Under the pieces are notes generated by a model. It saw nothing but the letters and a program-made list of their open reading frames with translations. It was not told where the DNA came from and did no database searches. 64,000 nucleotides of DNA from Clostridiaceae bacterium 14S0207 (GTDB lineage Bacteria > Bacillota > Clostridia > Clostridiales > Clostridiaceae), in NCBI GenBank assembly GCA_003288255.1, contig CP026600.1:62001-126000 (forward strand). The letters run 5' to 3'. Shown here in pieces: positions 54,885 through 63,483 of this stretch. A program made the position numbers and the translations under genes. Numbering within the stretch: position 1 is the first letter of the stretch; each line of letters begins with the position of its first letter.

Positions 54885-55030
54885 GTTTGTTCTCCTTCGC
54901 TATGATTTATTATTTTGTGTGGGAACATTTATTATTTCATAGTGTAGGAAAATATAAAAGCCTAACGGCTAAAAAGTTAGGCGAATCAACGATTGTCAAA
55001 TTTCGCAATCGATTAATATTAAAATTTTTT

Positions 55031-55068
55031 AAGGAGGATAAAGCATTTAAATGCTTTTTAGGTTATGA
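55031..55068 (+). promoter_or_regulatory. oppB translation-initiation region with a five-codon leader frame
   Basis: The only strong ribosome site, AAGGAGG (55031-55037), is 27 nt upstream of the oppB ATG, too far for direct use. Between them lie the hairpin AAAGCATTTAAATGCTTT and a mini-frame ATG CTT TTT AGG TTA TGA (55051-55068) whose stop overlaps the oppB start as ATGA. OppB may therefore be made by termination-reinitiation, or the hairpin may bring the ribosome site closer to ATG. Confidence 0.45.
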
Positions 55069-56030
55069 GGGACTATATATTTAAAAGAATTATAACGTCA
55101 ATTGTTATGCTAATAGGAGTGTCTATAATTATATTCACTTTAGTTCAATTGCAGCCAGGGAATCCTTATTCTACCATGATTAGTCCAACTGTTAGTCAAG
55201 ATACTGTACATAAAATGTTAAAAGATATAGGGTATTATGATCCCATTTGGATAAAGTATATAAAATGGCTAGGAAGGGTGTTACATGGTGATTTTGGGTA
55301 TTCCATACAATACAAATTACCAGTGTTAACTGTGATTAATTCAAGAATATGGAACACTTTTTTGCTTTCTATTGTTTCGTTTATAATAAGTTCATCAATA
55401 GCTATATTATTGGGAGTAATAGCAGCATCAAAGCAGAATTCTATTTTTGACAATATTACTACTGTAGTTTCTTTTATTGGATTATCAATTCCAACTTTCT
55501 TTTTTGGTTTATTACTTGTAAAATGGCTTTCTTTTGATGTTAATTTATTACCTACGTCAGGAATGAGTACCTTGGGGGAAGATTATACAGGAATCAAGGC
55601 AATTATAGATGTTGTAAGACATATGGTTATGCCAGTTATAGTACTTTCTATAACACAAGTTGCATCTCTCATGAGATACACGAGATCCTCTATGATAGAT
55701 GTTTTAAGTCAAGAGTATATAAGAACTGCTAGAGCAAAGGGGCTTAATAAAAAGCTAACCATATGGAAACATGGTTTTAGAAATTCACTTATTTCAATAG
55801 TGACTATATTATGTATGCAATTACCATCTTTATTTTCTGGGGCACTAATTACAGAAACTATATTTATATGGCCAGGTATAGGTAGGTTAAACTATGAAGC
55901 GGTTGTAAATAGAGACTATCCACTTATTATGGGGATAACAATGATGCTTGCAATTTTAATAGTGTTTTCTAATTTGTTAGCAGATGTGCTTTACGCTGTA
56001 ATAGATCCAAGAATAAAGATTAATAAATAG
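55065..56030 (+). CDS. oppB: Oligopeptide ABC transporter permease OppB
   Basis: The 321-residue permease has six helices and starts MRDYIFKRIITSIVMLIGVS, the usual OppB/DppB opening. LVQLQPGNPY near 28-37 and the EAA loop RTARAKGLNKKLTIWKHGFRN (about 222-240, shown in part: RAKGLNKKLTIWKHGFRN) contact the ATPases. It is the first gene after the transposase, has an odd initiation region, and is followed 22 bp later by oppC. Confidence 0.94.
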   Translation: MRDYIFKRIITSIVMLIGVSIIIFTLVQLQPGNPYSTMISPTVSQDTVHKMLKDIGYYDPIWIKYIKWLGRVLHGDFGYSIQYKLPVLTVINSRIWNTFLLSIVSFIISSSIAILLGVIAASKQNSIFDNITTVVSFIGLSIPTFFFGLLLVKWLSFDVNLLPTSGMSTLGEDYTGIKAIIDVVRHMVMPVIVLSITQVASLMRYTRSSMIDVLSQEYIRTARAKGLNKKLTIWKHGFRNSLISIVTILCMQLPSLFSGALITETIFIWPGIGRLNYEAVVNRDYPLIMGITMMLAILIVFSNLLADVLYAVIDPRIKINK

Positions 56031-56052
56031 TTTTTATGGGAGTGAAAATTAG

Positions 56053-56895
56053 GTGTTGAATAAAATAAATAAAGATAAATTTAAAAAAAATAAGTTAGCT
56101 ATATTAGGGTTTATTATAATTGTAATGCTAGTTTTATTATCTGTTTTTGCACCAATCATAACCAAGTATGATCCTAACTTGCCAGATTTATATAACATGA
56201 ATAGTGCACCAAGTAGCACACATATTTTAGGTACTGATGAAGTGGGAAGAGATGTATTTTCAAGATTATTATATGGGGGAAGGGTATCTATTTTAGTAGG
56301 TATATCTGCAATGTTAGTGCAATTGGTTTTGGGTGTATTTTTAGGTACCATATCCGGATATTATGGTGGTATAGTAGATAAAATTATTATGAGAATTATA
56401 GATATAATGATGTGTTTTCCCTTCTTTGTAATAGCTATTACAATAGCAGCTATAGTAGGTCCTAATATATGGAATTTAATAGCTATAATAGGGTTACTGT
56501 CTTGGCCAGGAATAGCTAGAATTGTTAGAGCAGAAATATTGTCATTAAAAGAAGTAGATTTTATAATGGCGGCAAAAGCTATGGGTTTAAATTCAAGAGA
56601 AATAATAGTACGTCAATTAATACCTAATATTATTTCTCCAATAGTTGTGGCAGCTACGTTATCTATTGCAGATGACATACTTACAGAGGCATCATTAAGC
56701 TTTTTGGGAATGGGAGTTAGACCACCACAACCAAGCTGGGGAAATATGTTATCATCAGCACAAAATATTACAACATTACAAAGTCAATGGTGGCTATGGA
56801 TTCCAGCAGGTATCTTAGTAATTTTAATAGTTATATCTATAAATCTAGTTGGAGATGGATTAAGAGATATATTAGATCCTAAGAATAAAAGGTAA
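56053..56895 (+). CDS. oppC: Oligopeptide ABC transporter permease OppC
   Basis: The 280-residue permease begins with a helix after KNKLAILGF, includes STHILGTDEVGRDVFSRLLYG (first part STHILGTDEVGRDVFSR), the hallmark of OppC/DppC, and the EAA loop MAAKAMGLNSREIIVRQLIP. It starts at GTG (TTG next codon) after GGGAGTG. It pairs with OppB to form the membrane channel for peptides. Confidence 0.94.
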   Translation: MLNKINKDKFKKNKLAILGFIIIVMLVLLSVFAPIITKYDPNLPDLYNMNSAPSSTHILGTDEVGRDVFSRLLYGGRVSILVGISAMLVQLVLGVFLGTISGYYGGIVDKIIMRIIDIMMCFPFFVIAITIAAIVGPNIWNLIAIIGLLSWPGIARIVRAEILSLKEVDFIMAAKAMGLNSREIIVRQLIPNIISPIVVAATLSIADDILTEASLSFLGMGVRPPQPSWGNMLSSAQNITTLQSQWWLWIPAGILVILIVISINLVGDGLRDILDPKNKR

Positions 56896-56911
56896 TGGGG
56901 GAAAGGTAAAT

Positions 56912-57880
56912 ATGAGTTTGTTAGAGGTTAAGAATTTAAAGACTGTTTTTAATACTCCATATGGAAAGGTTAAGGCAGTTAATGATGTCAGCTTTTCTAT
57001 AAATGAAGGAGAAGTAGTTGGTATAGTAGGGGAATCAGGAAGTGGAAAAAGTGTAACTTCCTTATCTATAATGAACTTAATATCAAAACCTCATGGAATT
57101 ATAGAAAATGGACAAATTATCTTTGAAGGAATGGATTTACTTAAGTTATCAGATAAAGAGATGTGTAAAGTAAGAGGAAATAATATATCCATGGTATTTC
57201 AAGAACCTATGACATCTTTAAATCCTGTATTTACTATAGAAAATCAAATTGGAGAGGTACTTAAACTACATAAAAATTGTAATAAACAAGATATACATGA
57301 AAGAGTTATAAAAGTTTTAAAGGATCTAAAAATACCTAATCCCCAAGAGGTTATGAAAAAGTATCCTTTTGAATTAAGTGGAGGAATGAGACAAAGAATA
57401 GTTATAGCCATGGCAATTGTATGTACACCTAAAATAATAATAGCAGATGAACCTACTACTGCATTAGATGTTACTACACAAGATGAAATATTATGTTTAT
57501 TAAAAAATATAACGGAAAGCATTAATAGTTCAGTTATGCTTATAACTCATGATTTAGGGGTTATAGCAGAAATGGCTACAAAAGTTATAGTAATGTATAG
57601 AGGTAAAATAGTTGAACAATGTGATGTAGTAGAGTTCTTTGATAATGCGAAACATCCATATTCACAAGGGTTAATAAATTCCATGCCAAACAATTTCACT
57701 AAGAATGGGAGATTCCATTGTATAAAAGGTAACGTTCCTTCAATGCATGAAGAAATAAAAGGATGTGCATTTTGTGAAAGATGTTATAGAGCAATGAAAA
57801 TATGCAAAGAAAAGGAACCGCCAATTAAAAAAATTAGACAAGGGCATACAGTAAGTTGTTGGTTGGAACAGGAGGTGTAA
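56912..57880 (+). CDS. oppD: Oligopeptide ABC transporter ATPase OppD
   Basis: The 322-residue ATPase has Walker A GESGSGKS at 40-47, Q-loop VFQEPMTSLNPVF, signature LSGGMRQR, Walker B IIADEPTTALD, and the OppD/F C-terminal Cys-rich tail (CAFCERCYRAMKIC) that binds an Fe-S cluster in some relatives. Its partner is OppF, whose start overlaps its tail region by a few bases of spacing (stop 57880, start 57883). GGGGGAAAGG precedes the ATG. Confidence 0.95.
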   Translation: MSLLEVKNLKTVFNTPYGKVKAVNDVSFSINEGEVVGIVGESGSGKSVTSLSIMNLISKPHGIIENGQIIFEGMDLLKLSDKEMCKVRGNNISMVFQEPMTSLNPVFTIENQIGEVLKLHKNCNKQDIHERVIKVLKDLKIPNPQEVMKKYPFELSGGMRQRIVIAMAIVCTPKIIIADEPTTALDVTTQDEILCLLKNITESINSSVMLITHDLGVIAEMATKVIVMYRGKIVEQCDVVEFFDNAKHPYSQGLINSMPNNFTKNGRFHCIKGNVPSMHEEIKGCAFCERCYRAMKICKEKEPPIKKIRQGHTVSCWLEQEV

Positions 57881-57882
57881 AT

Positions 57883-58875
57883 ATGGGTATAAATAATGAG
57901 GTGTTGTTAGAAGTTAATAACTTAAAAAAACACTTTTTAGTTAGAAAACACATATTTTCTAAAGAAAAGTCATATGCAAAATCAGTAGATGGAGTTTCTT
58001 TTACCATTAATAAAGGAAAGATACTAGGGCTTGTTGGGGAATCTGGGTGTGGAAAATCTACTACAGGAAAGACCTTGTTAAATCTAATAGAACCGACAGC
58101 TGGTAGTGTGAAATTTGAAAACGAAGTTATTTTTGATATAGAAAATAAAATATACATAGATAAAAAAAGGATGACGTTGTTAAGAAAAGATATGCAAATA
58201 ATATTTCAAGATCCATATGCTAGCTTAAATCCTAGGATGAATGTAGAAAATATAATCTGTGAGGGAATGAAAAAACACAAAATTGCAAGTGGAAAAGAAC
58301 TTCAAGAAAAATGCAAAGAAATTTTAGGTATGTGTGGTATGGATAAATACTCCTTAAGTAAATATCCTAGTGAATTTAGTGGAGGACAAAGACAGAGAAT
58401 AGGAATAGCTAGATCACTTTCAGTAAATCCAAAATTTATAGTCTGCGATGAACCTACAGCTGCACTAGATGTATCTATTCAATCACAGATTTTAAATCTA
58501 ATGCTAGACTTAAGGGATAAATTTAATCTTACATATCTTTTTATATATCATAATTTAAGTGTAGTTCGATATTTTTGTGAGGATATATGTGTTATGTATC
58601 TTGGGGTTATAGTAGAAAAGGCTGCGGCGGAAGAATTATATAAAAATCCATTACATCCATATACAAAGGCGCTTATATCATCCGTTCCTAAGACACATCC
58701 ACTGGATAAAAGAGAAAGAGTTCAGTTAAAGGGAAGTATACCAGGTGCAAGTAATATTCCAATAGGATGTAGATTTCATACTAGGTGTCCGTATGCTAAA
58801 GATATTTGTAAAAATGAAATTCCTAAATATAAAGAAGTTGGAAGTAATCACTTTGTTGCATGCCATCTAATATAA
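57883..58875 (+). CDS. oppF: Oligopeptide ABC transporter ATPase OppF
   Basis: The ATG at 57883 is directly after AGGAGGTGTAAAT; an upstream TTG inside oppD would include this site. The 330-residue ATPase has Walker A GESGCGKST at 52-60, FQDPYASLNPRMNVE, signature SGGQRQR, Walker B CDEPTAALD, and the C-terminal ABC-oligopeptide extension with CRFHTRCPYAKDIC. It forms a heterodimer with OppD to power peptide uptake. It ends the opp operon. Confidence 0.95.
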   Translation: MGINNEVLLEVNNLKKHFLVRKHIFSKEKSYAKSVDGVSFTINKGKILGLVGESGCGKSTTGKTLLNLIEPTAGSVKFENEVIFDIENKIYIDKKRMTLLRKDMQIIFQDPYASLNPRMNVENIICEGMKKHKIASGKELQEKCKEILGMCGMDKYSLSKYPSEFSGGQRQRIGIARSLSVNPKFIVCDEPTAALDVSIQSQILNLMLDLRDKFNLTYLFIYHNLSVVRYFCEDICVMYLGVIVEKAAAEELYKNPLHPYTKALISSVPKTHPLDKRERVQLKGSIPGASNIPIGCRFHTRCPYAKDICKNEIPKYKEVGSNHFVACHLI

Positions 58876-58957
58876 AAATAAACAAAGTTTATTGATATAT
58901 TTCCCGTAAAGAATATAATTAATATAGTAAAATATACATGATTTGTGGGAGGTTAGT

Positions 58958-59284
58958 ATGTTCAAAGAGGCTACAAAAATATTGATATATACGTTATTTT
59001 TCGGTGGAGCTTTTACCTTAATCGGATTGGGGTTTAGAACTCAAAATAAAAAAGGAATGAGCGAATGGTATGTTTCTAGAGGTTATGATAAATTAAGTAA
59101 GTTATATGAGAAGACATATTTAATCATGGGTATATGTGTTTTTATTATTGGATTAATAGGATTTTTAGTTAAATCCTATATGAACATATTTATGGGAATT
59201 CAATCAATAATAATATTAGGTGGAGTTGTTTATACATTAATTTCTAAAAGAAAAATACTTAAAAAACATAAAAAAATAGATTAG
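58958..59284 (+). CDS. Small membrane protein (two to three helices), unknown function
   Basis: The start is ATG at 58958, 6 nt after GGGAGG; an upstream TTG would include that site. The 108-residue protein has helices at about 7-25, 52-71 and 77-95, a central polar stretch with KGMSEWYVSRGYDKLSKLYE, and a Lys-rich tail. It superficially resembles DUF3784-type proteins, but I do not claim that. It lies between opp and the M42 genes and has its own terminator. Confidence 0.6.
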   Translation: MFKEATKILIYTLFFGGAFTLIGLGFRTQNKKGMSEWYVSRGYDKLSKLYEKTYLIMGICVFIIGLIGFLVKSYMNIFMGIQSIIILGGVVYTLISKRKILKKHKKID

Positions 59285-59287
59285 TAA

Positions 59288-59316
59288 AAGTGGGCCATAT
59301 GGCTCACTTCTATTAT
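59288..59316 (+). terminator. Terminator after the small membrane protein
   Basis: The stem AAGTGGGCC/GGCTCACTT with loop ATAT (one G-T pair) is followed by TCTATT. The T-tract is short but the stem is stable for this genome. Confidence 0.75.
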
Positions 59317-59375
59317 GTAAAAAAATTTAAAAATAAGTAGTTTTAATAAAACTTTTGAGAGTTTAGGAAGTTTTC

Positions 59376-59404
59376 ATGACTATTGGAAAATTTTGAAGTA
59401 TAAT
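59376..59404 (+). promoter_or_regulatory. Probable promoter of the M42 operon
   Basis: A perfect -10 box TATAAT (59399-59404) is 36 bp before the first M42 gene. A weak -35 (ATGACT, 59376-59381) is 17 bp upstream of it. Confidence 0.4.
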
Positions 59405-59439
59405 ATTGTTTAATAGAATATGGTAAAGTAGGTGAGGAT

Positions 59440-60483
59440 ATGCAAGAAAAAGAATTATTAAGAAAGTTGTGTACATCTCATGGACCAAGTGGAAGAGAGC
59501 ATTGGATTTATCCTATAATCAAGGACGCTTTCGAACCATTTTGTGATGAGGTTAGACAAGGGAATTTAAATAATGCATATGCCATTAAAAAGGGAAATGG
59601 TAAAGCTAGTATAATGCTTATGGCACACGCAGATGAAGTTTTTATGCAAGTAGATAAAATTTGTGAAAATGGTTTTGTTAAATTTACTACACTTGGAATT
59701 GATGTTAAAACATTAGTGTCACAAGAAGTTCTTATTCATGGAAAAGAAAAGATTAATGGTGTCATTGGAATTAAGCCTCCTCATTTAATGAAAGAGGAAG
59801 AGAGAAATGTTGCTGTAAAGGTAGAAAATCTTGCGATTGATACTGGAAGAAGAAAAGAAGATCTACAAAAACTTATTAAGGTAGGAGATTTTATAACCTT
59901 AAAAAGAGGTTTATATGAACTTTTAAATAACAATGTAGTTTGTAAGGCGACAGATGATAGGGCTAGTATAGTTTCTATGTGGAGTTGTGCTAAGGAACTT
60001 CAAAATATTAATCATGATTTAGATGTTTATTTTGTATCTTCTTGCCAAGAAGAAGTGGGACATAGAGGAGCTAAAATGGCTTCTTATGATTTGAATCCTA
60101 CTTTAGGAATTGCAATTGATGTAACTTTTGATAGTGGAAGAATGGGAATACCAGATAAGGAAACCTATTTAGGAAAAGGACCTGTTATTTGTGTTGGACC
60201 TAACATACATCCTAAGTTTAGAAAGAAATTAACAAGTATTGCAGAGGAATATGGAATTCCTTATCAAATAGAAGTAGAACCAGGCAATACAGGTACAGAT
60301 GCTTGGGATATTCAAGTAGTTAGAGGGGGTATACCTACCTTATTAATCTCTATACCTCAAAAATATATGCATACTACAGTAGAAATGGTTAATATGGATG
60401 ACATTAAGAATACTGGTAGAATTATAGCTAAACTTATAGAAAAAATTAAGTCAGAGGATTTGGAGGAGTTATTATGTTTTTAG
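59440..60483 (+). CDS. M42-family aminopeptidase 1
   Basis: The 347-residue zinc or cobalt aminopeptidase probably trims short peptides in the cytoplasm as a tetrahedral dodecamer. Metal ligands and catalytic residues are visible: His63 (MAHADEVF), Asp172 (ATDDRAS), Glu204 and Glu205 (CQEEVGHRG), Asp227 (AIDVTF), and His311 (YMHTTVEM). Start CTHGPSG-like opening (LCTSHGPSGREHWI) is typical. AGGTGAGG precedes the ATG. It overlaps the second M42 gene by 10 bp, so the three genes form one operon. Confidence 0.93.
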   Translation: MQEKELLRKLCTSHGPSGREHWIYPIIKDAFEPFCDEVRQGNLNNAYAIKKGNGKASIMLMAHADEVFMQVDKICENGFVKFTTLGIDVKTLVSQEVLIHGKEKINGVIGIKPPHLMKEEERNVAVKVENLAIDTGRRKEDLQKLIKVGDFITLKRGLYELLNNNVVCKATDDRASIVSMWSCAKELQNINHDLDVYFVSSCQEEVGHRGAKMASYDLNPTLGIAIDVTFDSGRMGIPDKETYLGKGPVICVGPNIHPKFRKKLTSIAEEYGIPYQIEVEPGNTGTDAWDIQVVRGGIPTLLISIPQKYMHTTVEMVNMDDIKNTGRIIAKLIEKIKSEDLEELLCF

Positions 60484-61475
60484 AAGATTTATGTAATGCT
60501 CATGGTCCTGTTGGCTATGAGGGTGAAGTTAGAGATCTTATAAAAAAAGAAATTAAGCCATATGTAGATGAAATAAAAGTTAACGTCATGGGGAATATAT
60601 TGGTTCATAAAAAGGGAAAAGGACCAAAGGTATTAGTAGATGCACATATGGATGAGGTTGGCTTTATTATAACAGGATATAATGACGATGGAACATTAAA
60701 ATTTTCACCATTAGGAGGGGTAAATGCTAAGGCTGCACCATGTAAAGTTTTATATATTGGTGAAAATAGACTTGTGGGAGTTATAGGATTGAAACCTATA
60801 CACCTTCAAAATAAGGCTGAAAGAACAAAAGGATTAACATATAAAGATTATTGTATAGATATAGGGTCAAACTCTAAAGAAGAAACTAAAAAATTAGTTG
60901 AATTAGGAGATTACGCAATATTTTCTACAGAGTATGGTGACTTTGGTGAAGGACTTATGAAAGGAAAAGCTTTCGACGATAGAATGGGATGTGCTATTTT
61001 AGTAGAGCTTTTAAAAGAAAATTATGATTGTGATTTATATGCTTCTTTTAGTGTTCAAGAAGAAGTAGGAGATAGAGGGGCATTATCATCAGCTTTTGAA
61101 GTTGAGCCAGATATTGGCGTAGCTTTAGAGGGAACTATTTGTGCAGATATGCCATCAGTACCAAAACATTTAAGGGCAACTGAAATAGGAAAAGGTCCAG
61201 CTATTTCAATGATGGATAAAACAAGTATTTTTGATTATGAACTTACTAATAGTATCATAAAAGTTGCAGAGGAGGAAAGTATTCCTTACCAAAGAAGAAA
61301 GGCAACAGCTGGTGGAAATGATGCTGGAGCTATAGTATCTACAAAGGATGGAGCTAGAGTTGTTACAGTGTCAGTACCTTGCAGGTACATACATTCAGCT
61401 ATTTCTGTTGCAAGTAAAGATGACTTCAATAATACAGTTAAACTAATGAAAGCTTGGCTTAAGAGTTTGAAATAA
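60474..61475 (+). CDS. M42-family aminopeptidase 2
   Basis: The 333-residue protein keeps all catalytic elements: His58 (DAHMDEVGF), Asp168 and Asp169 (AFDDRMG), Glu196 and Glu197 (QEEVGDRG), Glu219 (ALEGTICAD) and His307 (YIHSAI). It starts within the last codons of the previous gene, behind GGAGG, and shares the CNAHGPVGYEGEVRD opening. It is the more canonical glutamyl-aminopeptidase type. Function in peptide degradation after Opp uptake is probable. Confidence 0.94.
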   Translation: MFLEDLCNAHGPVGYEGEVRDLIKKEIKPYVDEIKVNVMGNILVHKKGKGPKVLVDAHMDEVGFIITGYNDDGTLKFSPLGGVNAKAAPCKVLYIGENRLVGVIGLKPIHLQNKAERTKGLTYKDYCIDIGSNSKEETKKLVELGDYAIFSTEYGDFGEGLMKGKAFDDRMGCAILVELLKENYDCDLYASFSVQEEVGDRGALSSAFEVEPDIGVALEGTICADMPSVPKHLRATEIGKGPAISMMDKTSIFDYELTNSIIKVAEEESIPYQRRKATAGGNDAGAIVSTKDGARVVTVSVPCRYIHSAISVASKDDFNNTVKLMKAWLKSLK

Positions 61476-61501
61476 TTAAAGTGAGAGGAGCTCTGTTAAA
61501 T

Positions 61502-62455
61502 ATGGATAATTTATTACAAAGACTTGTAGAGTCATTTAAGGTTAGTGGCCATGAAGAAGGTATAAGAGCCATAATAAAAGAAGAACTAAAAAGTATAAAT
61601 GGGGAAGTTAAAGAAGATAAATTAGGAAATTTAATTTTTAAAATGGGTGATGGGAAAGAAAAACTTATGATTTCTACATCTATGGACGAAGTTGGACTAA
61701 TGGTAACTTATATAGAAGATAATGGGTTTATTAGAGTTGCTAATATTGGAGATATAAATTCTTCAAGTATTTTAAATAAAAAAGTTATCTTCAAAAATGG
61801 AACTATAGGCAGAATCGGGTCATCTAAAGAAAAACCAGAGGTAGAAGATGTATTTATAGACCTTGGCTTAAAGTCAAAAGAAGAAGTTATAAAGGTTGTA
61901 AAAGAAGGTGATGTTGCTAAAGTTCAAGGGGAAGTATTTAACCTTGGAGAAAATGTTGTTGGAACAGGACTAAGTAATATAGCATGTGTATATTCATTAA
62001 TAAACCTTATAAAGCATACTAATAAATTTAATAAAGAATGTTATTTTGTATTCTCTTCTCAAGGGAAATTGGGAGGAAGAGGTGGAAGAGCTGCCGTATG
62101 TCAAGTTAATCCAGACTATGCCATAGTATTAAGTACGGAAGAAAGTTCAGACTATGTTGGTGGAGAGGAAAAATTAGTTTTAGGAAACGGACCAGCTCTT
62201 GTAGTTAAAGATAAAAATTTAATTATAAGCCATGAACTTCAAGAGGTCATAGAAAATGCAGCAGAGGAATCTAACATAAAAATTCAACATATGGTAAGTA
62301 AGAATGGAACAGAGGGTGGTCCAATTCATAAAGAGCTTGGAGGAATAAGGACAGGTGTTATCTCTATTCCTACTAGATACCAAAATTCTATGTTAGAAAT
62401 GATATCTGAAAAGGATGCGAAAAATTTACAGGATTTATTGGAAAAGATAATTTAA
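61502..62455 (+). CDS. M42-family paralogue lacking all metal ligands (predicted inactive)
   Basis: The ATG at 61502 is 11 nt after AGGAG; a GTG at 61481 would overlap that site. The 317-residue protein follows the M42 pattern from end to end (ESFKVSGHEEGIRAI, MDEVGLMV, FFRV-like core, GTGLSNIACVYSL, GGRGGRAAV) but each metal or catalytic position is changed: Ser60 for His, Leu-Ser-Asn for Asp-Asp-Arg near 157, Gly188-Lys189 for Glu-Glu, Ser211 for Glu, and Asn295 for His. The frame is intact, so it is probably a structural or regulatory subunit of the complex, not a decayed gene. Confidence 0.88.
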   Translation: MDNLLQRLVESFKVSGHEEGIRAIIKEELKSINGEVKEDKLGNLIFKMGDGKEKLMISTSMDEVGLMVTYIEDNGFIRVANIGDINSSSILNKKVIFKNGTIGRIGSSKEKPEVEDVFIDLGLKSKEEVIKVVKEGDVAKVQGEVFNLGENVVGTGLSNIACVYSLINLIKHTNKFNKECYFVFSSQGKLGGRGGRAAVCQVNPDYAIVLSTEESSDYVGGEEKLVLGNGPALVVKDKNLIISHELQEVIENAAEESNIKIQHMVSKNGTEGGPIHKELGGIRTGVISIPTRYQNSMLEMISEKDAKNLQDLLEKII

Positions 62456-62518
62456 TTAACAATTAATAAAATTTATCATATATTAATATGAGAGTAATTT
62501 TATAGGGATATATTTAAT

Positions 62519-62680
62519 ATGAAACTTAGAGCATTTTTTGATATGTTTATGGCAATAACTTTTGCATTTATTCTAGCTATATTTGATAAAATGGCAAAAA
62601 CAGTTGATTCAACAGAAGGTGATTTAACAAGTGATGATTCCAGGTTAGGTGTTAATTTTAATGTGAATAATAAGATATAG
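62519..62680 (+). CDS. Small membrane protein, 53 residues
   Basis: The frame encodes MKLRAFFDMFMAITFAFI and a further hydrophobic stretch, then a polar tail with TEGDLTSDDSRLGVNFNVN. A weak AGGG ribosome site lies 12 nt before the ATG. One helix near residues 5-23 is predicted. I recognise no family. It lies 63 bp after the M42 operon with no obvious terminator between them. Confidence 0.5.
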   Translation: MKLRAFFDMFMAITFAFILAIFDKMAKTVDSTEGDLTSDDSRLGVNFNVNNKI

Positions 62681-62744
62681 GATAAGTAAATTAGTTAATA
62701 AATATATTATATAATAAAATTAATATAAAATGCATAAGGTTAAA

Positions 62745-62793
62745 AATTCCCCAATATACTTTATTTAGAGTAATTAATTTGGGGGATTTTTTT
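62745..62793 (+). promoter_or_regulatory. Hairpin covering the ribosome site of the UGM-like gene, followed by T run
   Basis: AATTCCCCAA (62745-62754) pairs with TTGGGGGATT (62779-62788), with one G-T pair and a 24-nt loop. A run of seven T (62787-62793) follows. The GGGGGA ribosome site of the next gene (62781-62786) is part of the 3' arm. The structure can act as a terminator and also hides the ribosome site, so expression would depend on unfolding. Confidence 0.55.
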
Positions 62794-63420
62794 ATGTATT
62801 TTGATTATGTTATAGTTGGAGCAGGTGTTTGTGGGATAACTTTGGCAGAGAGAATTGTAACAGAAATGAAAAATAATGTTTTACTAATAGAAAAAAAGAA
62901 TTATATTGGTGGTAAGTGTTTTGATTATTATGATGAAAAAGGTAATTTAAAGGGCAAGTATGGATTACATGTATTCTATACAGATTTACAACATGTATGG
63001 AATTATGTTAATTGTTTTGCACAGTGGGATACTATGGAACAACATTCAAGTTTGTATAAATACATAGGTATACCTATTGGAGGATATACAAAAATGTTTA
63101 AAAATATGCTTAATAAAAAAGTTAAGATACTTTTAAATACAAACTATAAAGAAACTATAAAAGATATTAAATATAATAAACTTATTTATACGGGAGAATT
63201 AGATTACTATTTTGATTATAAGTTTAAACCTATAGATTATGATAGCTATACATCTTTTGACAGATATAAAAATTATTATGAACTTACCAAATATGAAAAA
63301 GATGTAACCTTTTTAGGTGGCCTTACAGAATACAAGCATTTTACTATGGATAGGTCTATTGACTGTACACTAAAATTGTTTTACAAAGATATTTTTCCTG
63401 TTGACAATAATTGTTTATAG
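62794..63420 (+). CDS. Shortened UDP-galactopyranose mutase-like flavoprotein
   Basis: With the ATG at 62794 (7 nt after GGGGGA) the protein has 208 residues, against about 370 for UGM. It keeps the FAD-binding Rossmann start YVIVGAGVCGITLAERI, GGKCFDYYDEKGN and YGLHVFYT, then jumps to IPIGGYTKMFKNML, LIYTGELDYYFDYKF and a C-terminal FLGGLTEYKH region. The helical middle and parts of the sheet domain are missing. It may be an internally deleted gene or a reduced family branch. The reading frame is open, but mutase activity is doubtful. Confidence 0.7.
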   Translation: MYFDYVIVGAGVCGITLAERIVTEMKNNVLLIEKKNYIGGKCFDYYDEKGNLKGKYGLHVFYTDLQHVWNYVNCFAQWDTMEQHSSLYKYIGIPIGGYTKMFKNMLNKKVKILLNTNYKETIKDIKYNKLIYTGELDYYFDYKFKPIDYDSYTSFDRYKNYYELTKYEKDVTFLGGLTEYKHFTMDRSIDCTLKLFYKDIFPVDNNCL

Positions 63421-63429
63421 GCTTATGAT
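63401..63429 (+). promoter_or_regulatory. Strong sigma-A-type promoter of the corA leader
   Basis: A perfect -35 TTGACA (63401-63406) and a -10 TATGAT (63424-63429) are separated by 17 bp. Both lie at the end of the UGM-like gene. Transcription would start near 63436, upstream of the leader terminator. Confidence 0.75.
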
Positions 63430-63483
63430 TAAAAAGTATTAAATAAGTATTAAAAAACTAAATTTCGATTAAAAGAAAAATAT

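Larger units (their letters stand above)
53261..55010 (-). mobile_element. Insertion sequence carrying a DDE transposase (borders tentative)
   Basis: A full-length transposase gene sits between oppA and oppB in the opposite orientation. Possible imperfect ends are GATTGCAGAATT (53261) and, inverted, GATTGCGAAATTT (ending 55010), with GAT on both outer sides as a possible 3-bp target duplication. These ends are weak. Hairpins at both flanks (GCCTTTTT/AAAAAGGC at 53343-53360 and GCCTAAC/GTTAGGC at 54960-54982) would limit transcription into the element. The span is about 1.75 kb, similar to IS1182-type elements. Confidence 0.5.

Noticed and set aside
54887-55084. 65-codon plus-strand frame upstream of oppB
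   Set aside because: It overlaps the transposase leader and hairpins, ends inside oppB in another frame and has no supporting ribosome site.
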